A DNA stretch of 64,000 bases, taken from Bacteroidales bacterium (GTDB lineage Bacteria > Bacteroidota > Bacteroidia > Bacteroidales > UBA932). Position 1 is the first letter of the stretch; every line of letters begins with the position of its first letter. Shown here one piece after another: positions 1-11,696 of this stretch. The notes under the pieces were generated by a model. The model was not told the DNA's origin, made no database searches, and saw only the letters and a program-made list of their open reading frames with translations. Where the stretch lies: contig JAGCUV010000070.1 in the NCBI GenBank assembly GCA_017962705.1, forward strand, positions 1 to 64,000, in the 5' to 3' direction. The position numbers and the translations under genes were made by a program.

Positions 1-342
1 ATGCCGCCCAACCCGGCGGAATTGCTGCTGACGGAACAATATGAGCAGATGATTGACTATGTCAAGGAGCGCTACGATTATGTGTTCCTCGATTGTCCGC
101 CCATCGACATCGTTGCGGACACCGCCATTATCGCCCGAAAAGCCGACATCACGATTTTCACGATTCGGGCCGGGATGTTCGACAAACAGAATCTGCCGCT
201 TATCGAAAACCTGTACCGCAACGAGAAATATCCGCATATGGCTATCATCCTCAACGGCATCGACTATGCCAACAAGTTGTATGGCGGCTATGGATACCAT
301 CTCTATGGAAAATACGGAATGGCAAAATACCATCAGGAATAG
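1..342 (+). CDS. Capsule/exopolysaccharide tyrosine autokinase (Wzc/BY-kinase), C-terminal part
   Basis: The gene runs off the left edge of the window, so the ATG at base 1 is probably internal and only about 113 C-terminal residues are seen. The sequence shows the Walker B-like strand of bacterial tyrosine kinases (YVFLDCPPIDIVADTA) and a C-terminal tyrosine cluster of about eight tyrosines (YGGYGYHLYGKYG and flanks), which is the autophosphorylated tail of this family. Such kinases fuse to a Wzz-like chain-length domain in the inner membrane and control polysaccharide polymerisation and export. The next gene, three bases downstream, is a PHP-type tyrosine phosphatase, the usual partner. The family assignment is secure. 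The polysaccharide made is unknown because the upstream locus is outside the window. Confidence 0.88.
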   Translation: MPPNPAELLLTEQYEQMIDYVKERYDYVFLDCPPIDIVADTAIIARKADITIFTIRAGMFDKQNLPLIENLYRNEKYPHMAIILNGIDYANKLYGGYGYHLYGKYGMAKYHQE

Positions 343-345
343 TAT

Positions 346-1074
346 ATGTGGCCTTTCGGCAAGAAATACAAGCTGATTGACATCGGTCTTCTGGAAGGCG
401 GAACTGACTGTCATAGTCATCTTCTGTGGGGTGTGGACGACGGCATCAAGACACTGGAAGACACCCTCGCTTGCCTGCATCTGATGGAAGAGGCCGGTAT
501 TCAGCATCAGTGGCTGACCCCGCATATCATGGAAGATATGCCCAACAGGGAGGAAGATTTGAAGGTTCGCTTTCAACATGTATGTGAGGCCTATGCCGCG
601 GAAGCAAAACCCGGCCATCGTCAGGTAACGCTCCATTTGGGAGCGGAATATATGATGGACAACCTCTTTTCCGAACGTTTGGAAAGCACCCCGCTACTGA
701 CCACTTACGAGAGCGAAACAGTGCTTGTCGAGACCAGTACCGTATTTCCGCCCTTGAACATGGATGAAATTTTCGTCCGCATCAAAGAAAAAGGCTACCG
801 TCCTATACTCGCCCATCCGGAGCGCTACATTTACATGAAGGAAAGCGACTACAAAGACCTCTATTTCAAAGGGATACTTCTGCAACTCAACTTACCTTCC
901 CTCCTCGGTTCCTATGGAGACATGGAAAAGGCCAAGGCGGAATGGTTGTTGGATCACGGAATGTACTACACTTTCGGCACGGACACACACCGGGTGAAAC
1001 AGTTGGAACTGACCTTGTATAAGAAATGTCTTTCGGAGAAGGTGGTTGAGCAGTTGCTCAACCTCAAGCGATAG
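346..1074 (+). CDS. PHP-type tyrosine-protein phosphatase (CpsB/YwqE family)
   Basis: The 242-residue protein carries the metal-binding motifs of the polymerase/histidinol-phosphatase fold: HSHLLWGVDDG near residues 24-34, a histidine in LTPHIMED, AHPERY near residue 150, and GTDTH near residue 210. This matches manganese-dependent tyrosine phosphatases that dephosphorylate the tyrosine tail of the capsule kinase. It follows that kinase by three bases, so the two are probably co-transcribed and act as a pair controlling capsule or exopolysaccharide assembly at the inner membrane. The length is normal for the family. It converges on the nucleotidyltransferase gene five bases away. Confidence 0.9.
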   Translation: MWPFGKKYKLIDIGLLEGGTDCHSHLLWGVDDGIKTLEDTLACLHLMEEAGIQHQWLTPHIMEDMPNREEDLKVRFQHVCEAYAAEAKPGHRQVTLHLGAEYMMDNLFSERLESTPLLTTYESETVLVETSTVFPPLNMDEIFVRIKEKGYRPILAHPERYIYMKESDYKDLYFKGILLQLNLPSLLGSYGDMEKAKAEWLLDHGMYYTFGTDTHRVKQLELTLYKKCLSEKVVEQLLNLKR

Positions 1075-1079
1075 CTCAT

Positions 1080-2225
1080 TCAGCGCTTGTTCCACACGCG
1101 GGACATACTTTCACCCGCCCATTTCAGGATATAAAGCAAGACATCTTCCGGGAAAATAGAAAAGCGGAGCTTCGTCCGCTGAAAGAACAGGCGGAGCGAT
1201 TTGCTTTTTTTGCGGGAATAACTGTCATCTTTTTTCCCGGCCAGATCACCCCGGCCATAACGGCCAAAATTTCCCTCGCGAAGAATAATGGAAAGGACAC
1301 GCCGCGCCCTGTCTTGCTCCCGCGGATCATAAAACGGCATTTTTTCGGGAGAAAGCCCCAGATAGCGGACGACCAGACAGCCGAATACCCGCCAGGCGTC
1401 CATCAGGCCGAAACGAGTGAGACGGCGGGCTAGTTCATCCTTGTCGATGTCCGACATATAAAGGTTCACGTAAAGCGTCCAGTCACACACTTGACGCAAG
1501 CCGATGCCCCCCTCGATAAAATGATGATAGATATGCCCCAGTAAAAATACAGCATTATAGATGATCGGCGGCACCAGGACTTTCCCGTCGGCAAAAGGAA
1601 GTTCCAGCAAATCCTTGGGCTGCGAGAGGACAGATTGGGAATACTCATCAAAATAACGGCGGAGCCACGGCCGCTGGAGCACCAAGGTACGGAAATGTAA
1701 TTCTATATTATAGTGTCCCCTGCGGAAGGATCCGTGCTTTTCGGTCTTTTTTGTAACAGCCTCAAAACGGGAAGCCAACAAGGTGGCGGCTTGTTTATAA
1801 TCTTCAGGATGCACAAAGAGATCGATATCCCCGCAATTCCGACTTTCCGGACGGGGATAGATAGCAGCCATAGACTCGCCTTTGAGCAGAACGGTAAAGA
1901 TACCGGAAGCACGAAGCAAACGGTCGATTTCGGAAATAATCTGATTCAGATCCCGATGGACATTCTGCGTCTGTATCCGCAGATTTTGAATCTTCAGCAG
2001 GGCACGGGGGGGAATGACCACCCTTTCATTATTTCGGGCTTTCTGCCCATCCAGAAGAACTTCCAAGCCGTCTTGAACAAGCAGCAGGGTCGTTTGGCGT
2101 TTGGATAGCGACAAGAGTGAGGTCCAGTCGATATAGCACGCGGCAATCATGGGGAATTCGGTTTCTTCTTTTCCCCATAATCCGGCCCGAAGGAGCCAGA
2201 GAAACTGTTCCTCGAAAAGCGTCAT
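1080..2225 (-). CDS. Nucleotidyltransferase family protein (NTP_transf_5-like)
   Basis: This 381-residue protein has a nucleotidyltransferase core with VLLKGESMAAIYP followed by RNCGDIDLFV, where the GD-x-D pair would bind metal, and then a helical C-terminal half. This is the pattern of the NTP_transf_5 family, whose members often sit next to PqqD-like and HPr-kinase-like genes in peptide-modification clusters. I chose the ATG at 2225 because it overlaps the stop of the PqqD-like gene as ATGA, implying translational coupling; a start ten codons earlier is possible. It is the last gene of a minus-strand run. The substrate is unknown. Nucleotidylation of a peptide or a small molecule is inference. 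Confidence 0.78.
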   Translation of the reverse strand: MTLFEEQFLWLLRAGLWGKEETEFPMIAACYIDWTSLLSLSKRQTTLLLVQDGLEVLLDGQKARNNERVVIPPRALLKIQNLRIQTQNVHRDLNQIISEIDRLLRASGIFTVLLKGESMAAIYPRPESRNCGDIDLFVHPEDYKQAATLLASRFEAVTKKTEKHGSFRRGHYNIELHFRTLVLQRPWLRRYFDEYSQSVLSQPKDLLELPFADGKVLVPPIIYNAVFLLGHIYHHFIEGGIGLRQVCDWTLYVNLYMSDIDKDELARRLTRFGLMDAWRVFGCLVVRYLGLSPEKMPFYDPREQDRARRVLSIILREGNFGRYGRGDLAGKKDDSYSRKKSKSLRLFFQRTKLRFSIFPEDVLLYILKWAGESMSRVWNKR

Positions 2226-2494
2226 TCCTCGTCCAAGACGCCGGCAGCCTTCCAACTGTCAAGCAGGTTCCGGGCATCTTTCAGGGCCAGGTCCGTTTCA
2301 ATCTCATATTCGCGAACCAGGGCATCTGCCATGTCTTGCAGCGTAAAGTCTTTTCCTTCTACCTCTTTCCACAGAAAGGCGGCGGTATTGTTGAGCACAA
2401 GCAATTTGTTGAAATTGAGATGCAACAAACCTTCTGCCGTGACCACCTGATGGCCGCACACTTCTCTAAAAACAAATCCGGATTTGATTCTCAT
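2222..2494 (-). CDS. PqqD-like peptide-binding protein
   Basis: A 90-residue protein with the PqqD signature: LHLNFNKLLVLNNTAAFLWKE near residues 24-44, a middle helix (MADALVREYEIE), and a final helix ending in a hydrophobic residue and DE. PqqD domains form winged-helix folds that bind the leader of ribosomally made peptides and hand it to modifying enzymes. The gene lies four bases after the ABC transporter stop and overlaps the nucleotidyltransferase start. No precursor peptide gene, radical SAM enzyme or lasso cyclase is adjacent. The role in peptide modification is therefore inferred from the family and from the neighbouring HPr-kinase-like and export genes. Confidence 0.8.
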   Translation of the reverse strand: MRIKSGFVFREVCGHQVVTAEGLLHLNFNKLLVLNNTAAFLWKEVEGKDFTLQDMADALVREYEIETDLALKDARNLLDSWKAAGVLDEE

Positions 2495-2498
2495 ATAT

Positions 2499-4121
2499 CT
2501 ATAATTTTAAAACGAAATCACAATAATGCGCGATCTGCTCGCGATGGGTGATGAAGATGACCGTCGCCTCGGGACGACGTTCGCACAGACGCTCCAACAA
2601 CAGGGTTTCGGTGTTCGGGTCGAGGGCGGAGGAGAATTCATCCAACAGCAATATGCTCCCGGGACGCAGCAATCCGCGCGCGATGGCGATACGCTGGGCC
2701 TGTCCCTCGCTGAAACCGCCGCCGGCCTCCGAGCACTCGCGGTCCAGGCCATCCGGGCTTTCCAACACAAAATCGGCCGCTGCCGTATAGAGGGCGTCCT
2801 TCATTTTTTCCTCATCCGCATCCGGGTCGCCCATCAGCAGATTGTCACGGACGGTGCCGCTGAGCAAGCTGTTTCCCTGGGGTACATAGACCAGGTTGCA
2901 ACGGGTGGCGGGAGAAGCCGTCTCGGGAGCGGAGCGCTCGCTGTAGAAACGAATGGAGCCCGACTCGGGCTTCAGAAGCGAAAGCATCAGTTTGATGAGG
3001 GTGGTCTTGCCCACGCCGGTCGTTCCGACGAGGGCGGTTTTGCTGCCCGGTTTGAAATCGTGGTTGAAATGCTCGAAAATCATTTTTTCTCCGGGCTCAT
3101 ACCGGAAAGAAAGGTCTTCCACCCGGATGCCGCAGACGCCATCCAGCAAAACGGGATCGCAGAATTCTTCTTTTTCCATATGCTCCAGCTCCAGAAGACG
3201 GTCGATAGAGGCGCTGCAGTGGAAGAGCGTAGGAAGTTGGTCCCCCATTTCCGCCAACGGGCGCTGGACCTGGTTGACAAGCTGCAGGAACGCCGTCATC
3301 AAGCCGTATGTAATCGTCCCGGCCGCAATGCCGCTCACGCTCCATAAAAAGGCGAGGGCGTAACTCCCGGAGAAACAGAGGGAGGAAATGATATTGGCGG
3401 CGATGCTGAAACCCGTGCGGCGCATGGTTTTCTCATACAAGTCGCTCTGGAGTTCCGTCAGGCTCGAACTGCTCTGGTTGTCATACTCCATCGTCTTGAT
3501 AAGGCTCTGGTGCTGTACGCTCTCTTGGATATGCGACTGGACGAGGCTGTCATTCTTTCGGATATCCTTGGTCATCTCGCGCAACTTGTGCATCACGTAG
3601 CGGGCGGCAAAAAGACCGGTAGGAACAATCACAATCATCAGCCAGGCCAGACGGGCGTCCAGGATGAGCAGGTAGGTAACGGCTACGCCCAGTTGCAAGA
3701 CGGTGCCGACGAGATTGGGCACGGTTCCGGAAAATGCGGAAGCAGCCGCGCCTACGTCTCCCTCCAGCCGGTTGACGATGTCTCCGGAGTGCATCTTCCC
3801 CCTCGCAGTAGCGGTCATCTGCAGAATCGAATCAAAAAGGTGCTGGCGCATTGCATTTTTCATCTTGACGGAACAATGGGCCAGCAGCCAGCTGCGAAGG
3901 GAACGCGTCCCGATTCGGACCAGAAGAACAGCGGCAAAAGCGGCTCCCAGCACGACCAGTTGTCCCTTAGCGTGTCCGGTCGCCGTATCGATGAGCGCCT
4001 TGGACAGCCAGACAAAGACGAAAGAGCATCCTGCCAGAATAAAGCTGCAAAAGACGGCCCCTATCAAAGACCAACGATAGGGCGCCACCGAACGGAAGAA
4101 ATATGAAAAGTATTTTTTCAA
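2499..4121 (-). CDS. ABC transporter, fused permease and ATP-binding protein
   Basis: This 540-residue half-transporter has an N-terminal ABC-exporter membrane domain of about 300 residues (start MKKYFSYFFRSVAPYRW). A nucleotide-binding domain follows, with Walker A GTTGVGKTT near residues 365-373, a variant signature GFSEGQAQR near 470, Walker B ILLLDEFSSALD near 490, and an H-loop ITHRE near 523. It would work as a homodimer in the inner membrane exporting a peptide, lipid or small molecule. It has no N-terminal C39 peptidase domain, so any leader would have to be cut by another protein. It sits between the HPr-kinase-like gene (18 bases upstream) and the PqqD-like gene. The substrate cannot be told from sequence. 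Confidence 0.88.
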   Translation of the reverse strand: MKKYFSYFFRSVAPYRWSLIGAVFCSFILAGCSFVFVWLSKALIDTATGHAKGQLVVLGAAFAAVLLVRIGTRSLRSWLLAHCSVKMKNAMRQHLFDSILQMTATARGKMHSGDIVNRLEGDVGAAASAFSGTVPNLVGTVLQLGVAVTYLLILDARLAWLMIVIVPTGLFAARYVMHKLREMTKDIRKNDSLVQSHIQESVQHQSLIKTMEYDNQSSSSLTELQSDLYEKTMRRTGFSIAANIISSLCFSGSYALAFLWSVSGIAAGTITYGLMTAFLQLVNQVQRPLAEMGDQLPTLFHCSASIDRLLELEHMEKEEFCDPVLLDGVCGIRVEDLSFRYEPGEKMIFEHFNHDFKPGSKTALVGTTGVGKTTLIKLMLSLLKPESGSIRFYSERSAPETASPATRCNLVYVPQGNSLLSGTVRDNLLMGDPDADEEKMKDALYTAAADFVLESPDGLDRECSEAGGGFSEGQAQRIAIARGLLRPGSILLLDEFSSALDPNTETLLLERLCERRPEATVIFITHREQIAHYCDFVLKL

Positions 4122-4139
4122 TCCGTGAACCGCACAATG

Positions 4140-5036
4140 TTACCGGGTAATGGAACTGTTGGACAAACGGGCCGCCGCCTCGTCGGGCAGACATTCCAGA
4201 TGCCACACCCCCACCTTGCTGACGACGGTCTCCACCGTCCGGCACAAAGCATCTTCCAGGCTCCGTTTCCATTTCAGGCTGGAACAGGAAGGCAGGAAGG
4301 CTGTATAAGCTTCCAGGCCCTTCAGGCGCGTGATTTTATTATAGGGAGCCTGTTCCAGACGGACGATAGCGCCCAGGGGGACGCGCTCATTCTTGTAACA
4401 GGGCGTCTTGCCGCTCCAGGGCGTACCATAAATATACGGTGTGCCGTCAGCCTCCAGCCGAATGACCGGGTTGTCGTCATTGAGCAGCCAGGTACCCTCG
4501 ATATATTTGAGCCAAAGGGAACTGTGCGTGCTCTTCCCCGTACCGCTCTTGCCCAGGAAGGAATAGCCTTTCCCCTCGAAGACCGTGACGGAGGAATGAA
4601 TCATCAGGGTATCAAAGGGCGTGGTGTAGAGGGTATATAACAACATCAGAGCGTTGTTGACACAACAATCCAGTTCGCTGCGCGCGATGCGCCGGCGAAC
4701 TTTCAACCGACAGGGTTGTCTCAAATCGGCAGGAATCTCCAGCAAAGCGGCCGACTCCCCTTCTTGCAGGGAAAAACCGAACAGGACATCATCAAGAGCC
4801 GGGTCCACCTTGTTTTCATAGAGCCACAGATAGGGTGGTTCTTCGTTGCATCGGGTAAGTTCCCGATAAGGCGCAAGCAGAGCTGGCATATCATCTTCGG
4901 GCATTACCTCCAAAAAGAAGAGGCACTCCTCCCTGGCTATCTTGACCTCGAATGGCTCATAGGAAGAAAGCACCCAATCCGGACAGCGCACCCCGAACCG
5001 ATGTCCGGCTACACAAAAATACTTCTCTATCATCAT
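4140..5036 (-). CDS. HPr kinase/phosphorylase-like P-loop protein
   Basis: A 298-residue protein with the P-loop GKSGTGKSTHSSLW near residues 163-176 followed by LNDDNPVIRL. This pair is typical of HPr-serine-kinase-like and PEP-carboxykinase-like kinases. No PTS protein is nearby, and this divergent group is known in peptide-modification clusters, where a relative phosphorylates a serine of a lasso peptide. The gene starts two bases after the GH2 gene ends and is followed by the ABC exporter, PqqD-like and nucleotidyltransferase genes. A kinase acting on a peptide or small molecule before export is plausible but inferred. A second in-frame ATG one codon later could also be the start. Confidence 0.75.
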   Translation of the reverse strand: MMIEKYFCVAGHRFGVRCPDWVLSSYEPFEVKIAREECLFFLEVMPEDDMPALLAPYRELTRCNEEPPYLWLYENKVDPALDDVLFGFSLQEGESAALLEIPADLRQPCRLKVRRRIARSELDCCVNNALMLLYTLYTTPFDTLMIHSSVTVFEGKGYSFLGKSGTGKSTHSSLWLKYIEGTWLLNDDNPVIRLEADGTPYIYGTPWSGKTPCYKNERVPLGAIVRLEQAPYNKITRLKGLEAYTAFLPSCSSLKWKRSLEDALCRTVETVVSKVGVWHLECLPDEAAARLSNSSITR

Positions 5037-5038
5037 AT

Positions 5039-8278
<3,240 letters not shown>

Positions 8279-8303
8279 TTAGAAAGCATATTAATTAAAC
8301 TTT

Positions 8304-8335
8304 CAAAATTAGTCAAAAATCAGATAATTTCCAAA
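8304..8335 (-). promoter_or_regulatory. Bacteroidota-type promoter of the GH2 gene
   Basis: On the minus strand a TTTG (8335-8332) is followed after 20 bases by TAATTTTG (8311-8304). This matches the -33/-7 consensus of the Bacteroidota primary sigma factor. The expected start of transcription is about 20 bases before the GH2 ATG. It lies across the end of batD, so the GH2 and kinase/exporter cassette can be transcribed separately from the bat operon. Confidence 0.6.
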
Positions 8336-10938
8336 TCAGAATCTTTCATCCAGCCCTGCCTGCCGTCCGACAATTCGATATTTTTCCAGCGTCCGACTGA
8401 GTCCAGCAAACGCACTTTGGTTCCCTCGTGAAGAATAAACAGGCTCGAAGCCCCCTCGTCGGTGGGCGAACTGCGCACTTCCACCACGCTGCGCACGATG
8501 ACGGCGCTGTCCCGGGCCGTGAAATCCGCTTTCTGCCGGTTCGCGAAAAGAAGAGCCATGACGGCTATCAGAAAAGCCGTCAATCCACAGAAGAAGTCCC
8601 GCCTGCGGGCGGAAGACTCTTCTTGCAGGAAGAAAAGGACCGCAAAGAGCAGGCCTGCCGCCAAAGTCAGCAGGAAAATCCAAGTCCATATATTGGCAGA
8701 CAATCCATTGCGTATCTTGCGGAAGAAAGTTACAAAAATCAATTCGGGCACCTGCTCGATATCGTCCACGATAAAAGACCGGGCCATCTCGAGGTTGTAT
8801 CGGGCATCGTTCATCGAAGGGTTCAGTTTGAGGGCCTTTTCGTAGTGAAGAATGGCGTGACCGTAGTCTTTTTGCTTGTAACAGGCATTGCCCCAGTTGT
8901 AATGCAAGTCAGCCGATTGCAATCCAAGAGCGGCAATGGAAGCATAGTCCCGGGCCGCGTCTTCATACTGGCCCGCGCTGTAATCGGCGGTCGCCTTTGT
9001 CCAAAGCGAATCCACATAATCGGTCGCCGCATGGGCAACGGGAGCTCCTGTCAGCATCAACAAAAGCGCCACCAACGGAAGAATGGTTTTCTTTTCAGTC
9101 ATCCGGGAGTCCAGGTTTGAAATCAGTTGTTCGGCTTGTTCAAAGTGCCTGCGCATCGCCTCTTGTCCGTCGGTGGGACTATAACGGGCCATTTCACAAG
9201 CATCCAGCAGTCCAATGAAGGCGGCGGCATCTTCGGCATTCACCTGCCGGGCCGTCAACTCCTGCTGGAGGTTTTCTTTGGTGAAACGGGCGGTTGGCAT
9301 ATTGAGTTTATCGCAGGCAAAGCCCACCAGCGCTTTGTGCAATTCTTCATAGAAAGCGGACACAATGCCTTTGTCCAGCAACATCCGGGCCTGTTTCAAG
9401 CGCTTGCGGGCCATGCGCGTAGCTTTGCGCTTGCGAGATCCGGCCACATCCGCACTGCGGGCGCGGCGTACCAGCCCGACAACCAGTGCCGCAGCTGCCG
9501 CCCCGATCATTGTACATAAGATGATATAGAACATCCTGGAACCCAGCAGGAAGGGATCATCTGCGTGCAGCCCCTTGTTTTCCGTGTGGATGAAACGGAT
9601 GTCGCTGCCCAGATCTTTCACGCCCTTTTTATTGATTCCGGCAATGATGATTTGCGGGTCATTCGATGTGCCCGCGTTTTCTTCTCCCCGCAAAACAACC
9701 ACCGGAATTTCCGCTGTGGTACTTTTCACATAGCCTTTGGTTGTGATGTCGTACCAGGCATACTCAATCGGTCGGATGGAAAAGTCGCCCCAACTGCGGG
9801 GAATGAACGGAAATTCGTAGGTCCGGCTACCGGCGATGCCTCCGGAGTTTTTATCGATTTTGTCGCTGATTTTCACATCATACAACTCAAAATCAGGCGG
9901 GAATTGCACTTTGGGGACCTCCAACAACGACAGATTCCCTTTCCCTTTGACCGTCACGAAAAGGGATGCCGCCTCGTGGGTTTTCAGGCTGTCCCGGCTG
10001 ACGCGGGCGCTGATCTCAAACTTTCCCACACCTCCGCAGAAACCATCGGGCGCAGGACGGGGCAGATCGCGCACCGTCACCGTAACCGGATCGGTAGCCA
10101 CCCGTTTGCGCAAGGTGGTATAATCATCGAAAAATCCGTCGAAGATACTGCCCGTATTGTGGGAAATCCGCTGATAGACCAGACAGACCAATTCGGCCGG
10201 CTCGATGACGAGCTGCCCGCTTTTCTGGGGAATAATCACATAATCTTTGATAACGGCCGCGTTGTAGATGGCTCCCTTGTAGTTTTCCCGGATAAAACGG
10301 ATATCCCCGGGAGGGGTGACATCCTGACTCCAGAAATGGTTGAAGGAAGGTAGTTTCACATCGTCAAAACCCGTAATATTGACGCGTTGATAGAGTTTGA
10401 GCGTCGCCCTGACCGGCTCGCCGATGGTAACCGTGCGCTTGTCAAGCACCATCTTGAGAATGATGTCGTTTCCTTTCTCCACCTGGGCGGATGGCGAAGG
10501 AGTGCCGGAAGGGCTTCCCGATTGTGCCGAACCGGCCGAAGGACTCTGGGAGTGTGCCGAACCGACTACTTCAATCCGACGTTCGGGCGAAGTCAACAAC
10601 TGTCCCTTGGCTTTCAACGTAGCCGGCGGCAAACTAAAAACTCCGGGCGTCGAAACTTGCAGCACATAGGTATAACTGCGACGTACTGTTTTGGTCGTCT
10701 TGCCGTTGACAATGCTGATACTGGTCGAACTTCCCTGCTGCGGCCCCCAAATCACCTGGAATTCAGCGCCGCCGTTCCAATTGAAATCAGAAACCGATTC
10801 ATTGCCGTCATAGACGAAACTCACATTGAACTGCTCCCCTACCGCCACCAGATTGGGTGCCTCGACGCTGAGCGTTTGCGCCCCCACGCGGGCCAGGGCC
10901 GCCATAAAAAGGATGATTAAAACGACTATTCTTCTCAT
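8320..10938 (-). CDS. batD: BatD-BatE fusion protein (aerotolerance operon)
   Basis: The 872-residue product joins two usually separate proteins. Residues 1-612 are BatD: a signal peptide (MRRIVVLIILFMAALARVGA), several immunoglobulin-like periplasmic domains, a membrane segment near residues 475-495, and a helical cytoplasmic part. From residue 613 (MTEKKTILPLVALLL) comes a second signal-peptide-like segment, then TPR repeats (LHYNWGNACYKQKDYGHAILHYEKAL), two membrane helices near 730-785 and a C-terminal SH3-like domain ending GWMKDSDLEII, which is the layout of BatE. The ATG overlaps the batC stop as TAATG. Bat proteins are linked to oxygen tolerance and envelope stress in Bacteroides, but their mechanism is unresolved. 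Confidence 0.88.
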   Translation of the reverse strand: MRRIVVLIILFMAALARVGAQTLSVEAPNLVAVGEQFNVSFVYDGNESVSDFNWNGGAEFQVIWGPQQGSSTSISIVNGKTTKTVRRSYTYVLQVSTPGVFSLPPATLKAKGQLLTSPERRIEVVGSAHSQSPSAGSAQSGSPSGTPSPSAQVEKGNDIILKMVLDKRTVTIGEPVRATLKLYQRVNITGFDDVKLPSFNHFWSQDVTPPGDIRFIRENYKGAIYNAAVIKDYVIIPQKSGQLVIEPAELVCLVYQRISHNTGSIFDGFFDDYTTLRKRVATDPVTVTVRDLPRPAPDGFCGGVGKFEISARVSRDSLKTHEAASLFVTVKGKGNLSLLEVPKVQFPPDFELYDVKISDKIDKNSGGIAGSRTYEFPFIPRSWGDFSIRPIEYAWYDITTKGYVKSTTAEIPVVVLRGEENAGTSNDPQIIIAGINKKGVKDLGSDIRFIHTENKGLHADDPFLLGSRMFYIILCTMIGAAAAALVVGLVRRARSADVAGSRKRKATRMARKRLKQARMLLDKGIVSAFYEELHKALVGFACDKLNMPTARFTKENLQQELTARQVNAEDAAAFIGLLDACEMARYSPTDGQEAMRRHFEQAEQLISNLDSRMTEKKTILPLVALLLMLTGAPVAHAATDYVDSLWTKATADYSAGQYEDAARDYASIAALGLQSADLHYNWGNACYKQKDYGHAILHYEKALKLNPSMNDARYNLEMARSFIVDDIEQVPELIFVTFFRKIRNGLSANIWTWIFLLTLAAGLLFAVLFFLQEESSARRRDFFCGLTAFLIAVMALLFANRQKADFTARDSAVIVRSVVEVRSSPTDEGASSLFILHEGTKVRLLDSVGRWKNIELSDGRQGWMKDSDLEII

Positions 10939-11696
10939 TACCAGTTCTTTTCGCGTTTCTTTTTACCGACCAGCGCCGCCTTCTCCTTTTCCACTTTTTC
11001 CTGCGTCTGCTTCTCCTTCTCCTGAATGGCCTGAAGCATCTGCTGGGCCGCCTGCGGATTCACCTGCTGCTCCTGATTCTGCGGATTCTGCTGATCCTGT
11101 TGCTCTTGGTTCTGCTGGTTCGGGTCCTGCTTATTCTGATCTTGATTCTGATCTTTGTTGTTTTGATCTTTATCTTTGTTCTGATTCTGTTGGTCTTTAT
11201 TCGGATCTTGCTTGTTATCTTGATTCTGGTCCTGGTTCTGCTGTTGCTTCTGCTGCTCGTCGAGCATCGCCTTGGCGTAGAGATAATTCTCCTTCGCATC
11301 CAGATCGCCCGGATTCTCCAAAAGCGCTTTCTTGTATGCTTTTACGGCCGATCCCCAGTCTTTGCGGGCCACGCAGACATTGCCCAGGTTGTAATTGAAA
11401 TCGCCCTTGAATTCGCTCTCATCAGCCCCTTTCGACACCCCCTGCATGACCTTCATCGCCTGTTCGTAGTCTTCCATCCGATAGAGCGTGTTGGCCAGAT
11501 TATAACTGGCATCCACCGAGGTGGAATCCTTGACCAACGCCCGGCGGTAGTCCAGTTCCGCCTTACGATAGCGCGATTTGTCAAAATGGCGGTTGCCGCC
11601 GCGGATATCCTTGATGCGATCATCCACCGCCCCGGCCGGAGCGGCCACGCTCATCAGGCCCAGCATCAACACGATATATTTTATCAGATTGCGCAT
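10938..11696 (-). CDS. batC: BatC, TPR protein with Q/N/D/K-rich tail
   Basis: I take the ATG at 11696, which overlaps the batB stop as TGATG and starts a signal peptide (MRNLIKYIVLMLGLMSVAAP AGA); this gives 252 residues. TPR repeats follow (NRHFDKSRYRKAELDYRRAL, ASYNLANTLYRMEDYEQAM, FNYNLGNVCVARKDWGSAV). Next come about 70 residues made almost only of Q, N, D, K and P, then a charged C-terminus (EKEKQTQEKVEKEKAAL). BatC is the periplasmic TPR member of the Bat system and probably scaffolds the VWA proteins BatA and BatB encoded just upstream. The low-complexity tail is likely to be disordered. Confidence 0.87.
   Translation of the reverse strand: MRNLIKYIVLMLGLMSVAAPAGAVDDRIKDIRGGNRHFDKSRYRKAELDYRRALVKDSTSVDASYNLANTLYRMEDYEQAMKVMQGVSKGADESEFKGDFNYNLGNVCVARKDWGSAVKAYKKALLENPGDLDAKENYLYAKAMLDEQQKQQQNQDQNQDNKQDPNKDQQNQNKDKDQNNKDQNQDQNKQDPNQQNQEQQDQQNPQNQEQQVNPQAAQQMLQAIQEKEKQTQEKVEKEKAALVGKKKREKNW

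Noticed and set aside
1080..5036. Complete lasso-peptide cluster
   Set aside because: No asparagine-synthetase-like cyclase, leader peptidase or precursor gene is present; only the accessory-type genes are here.
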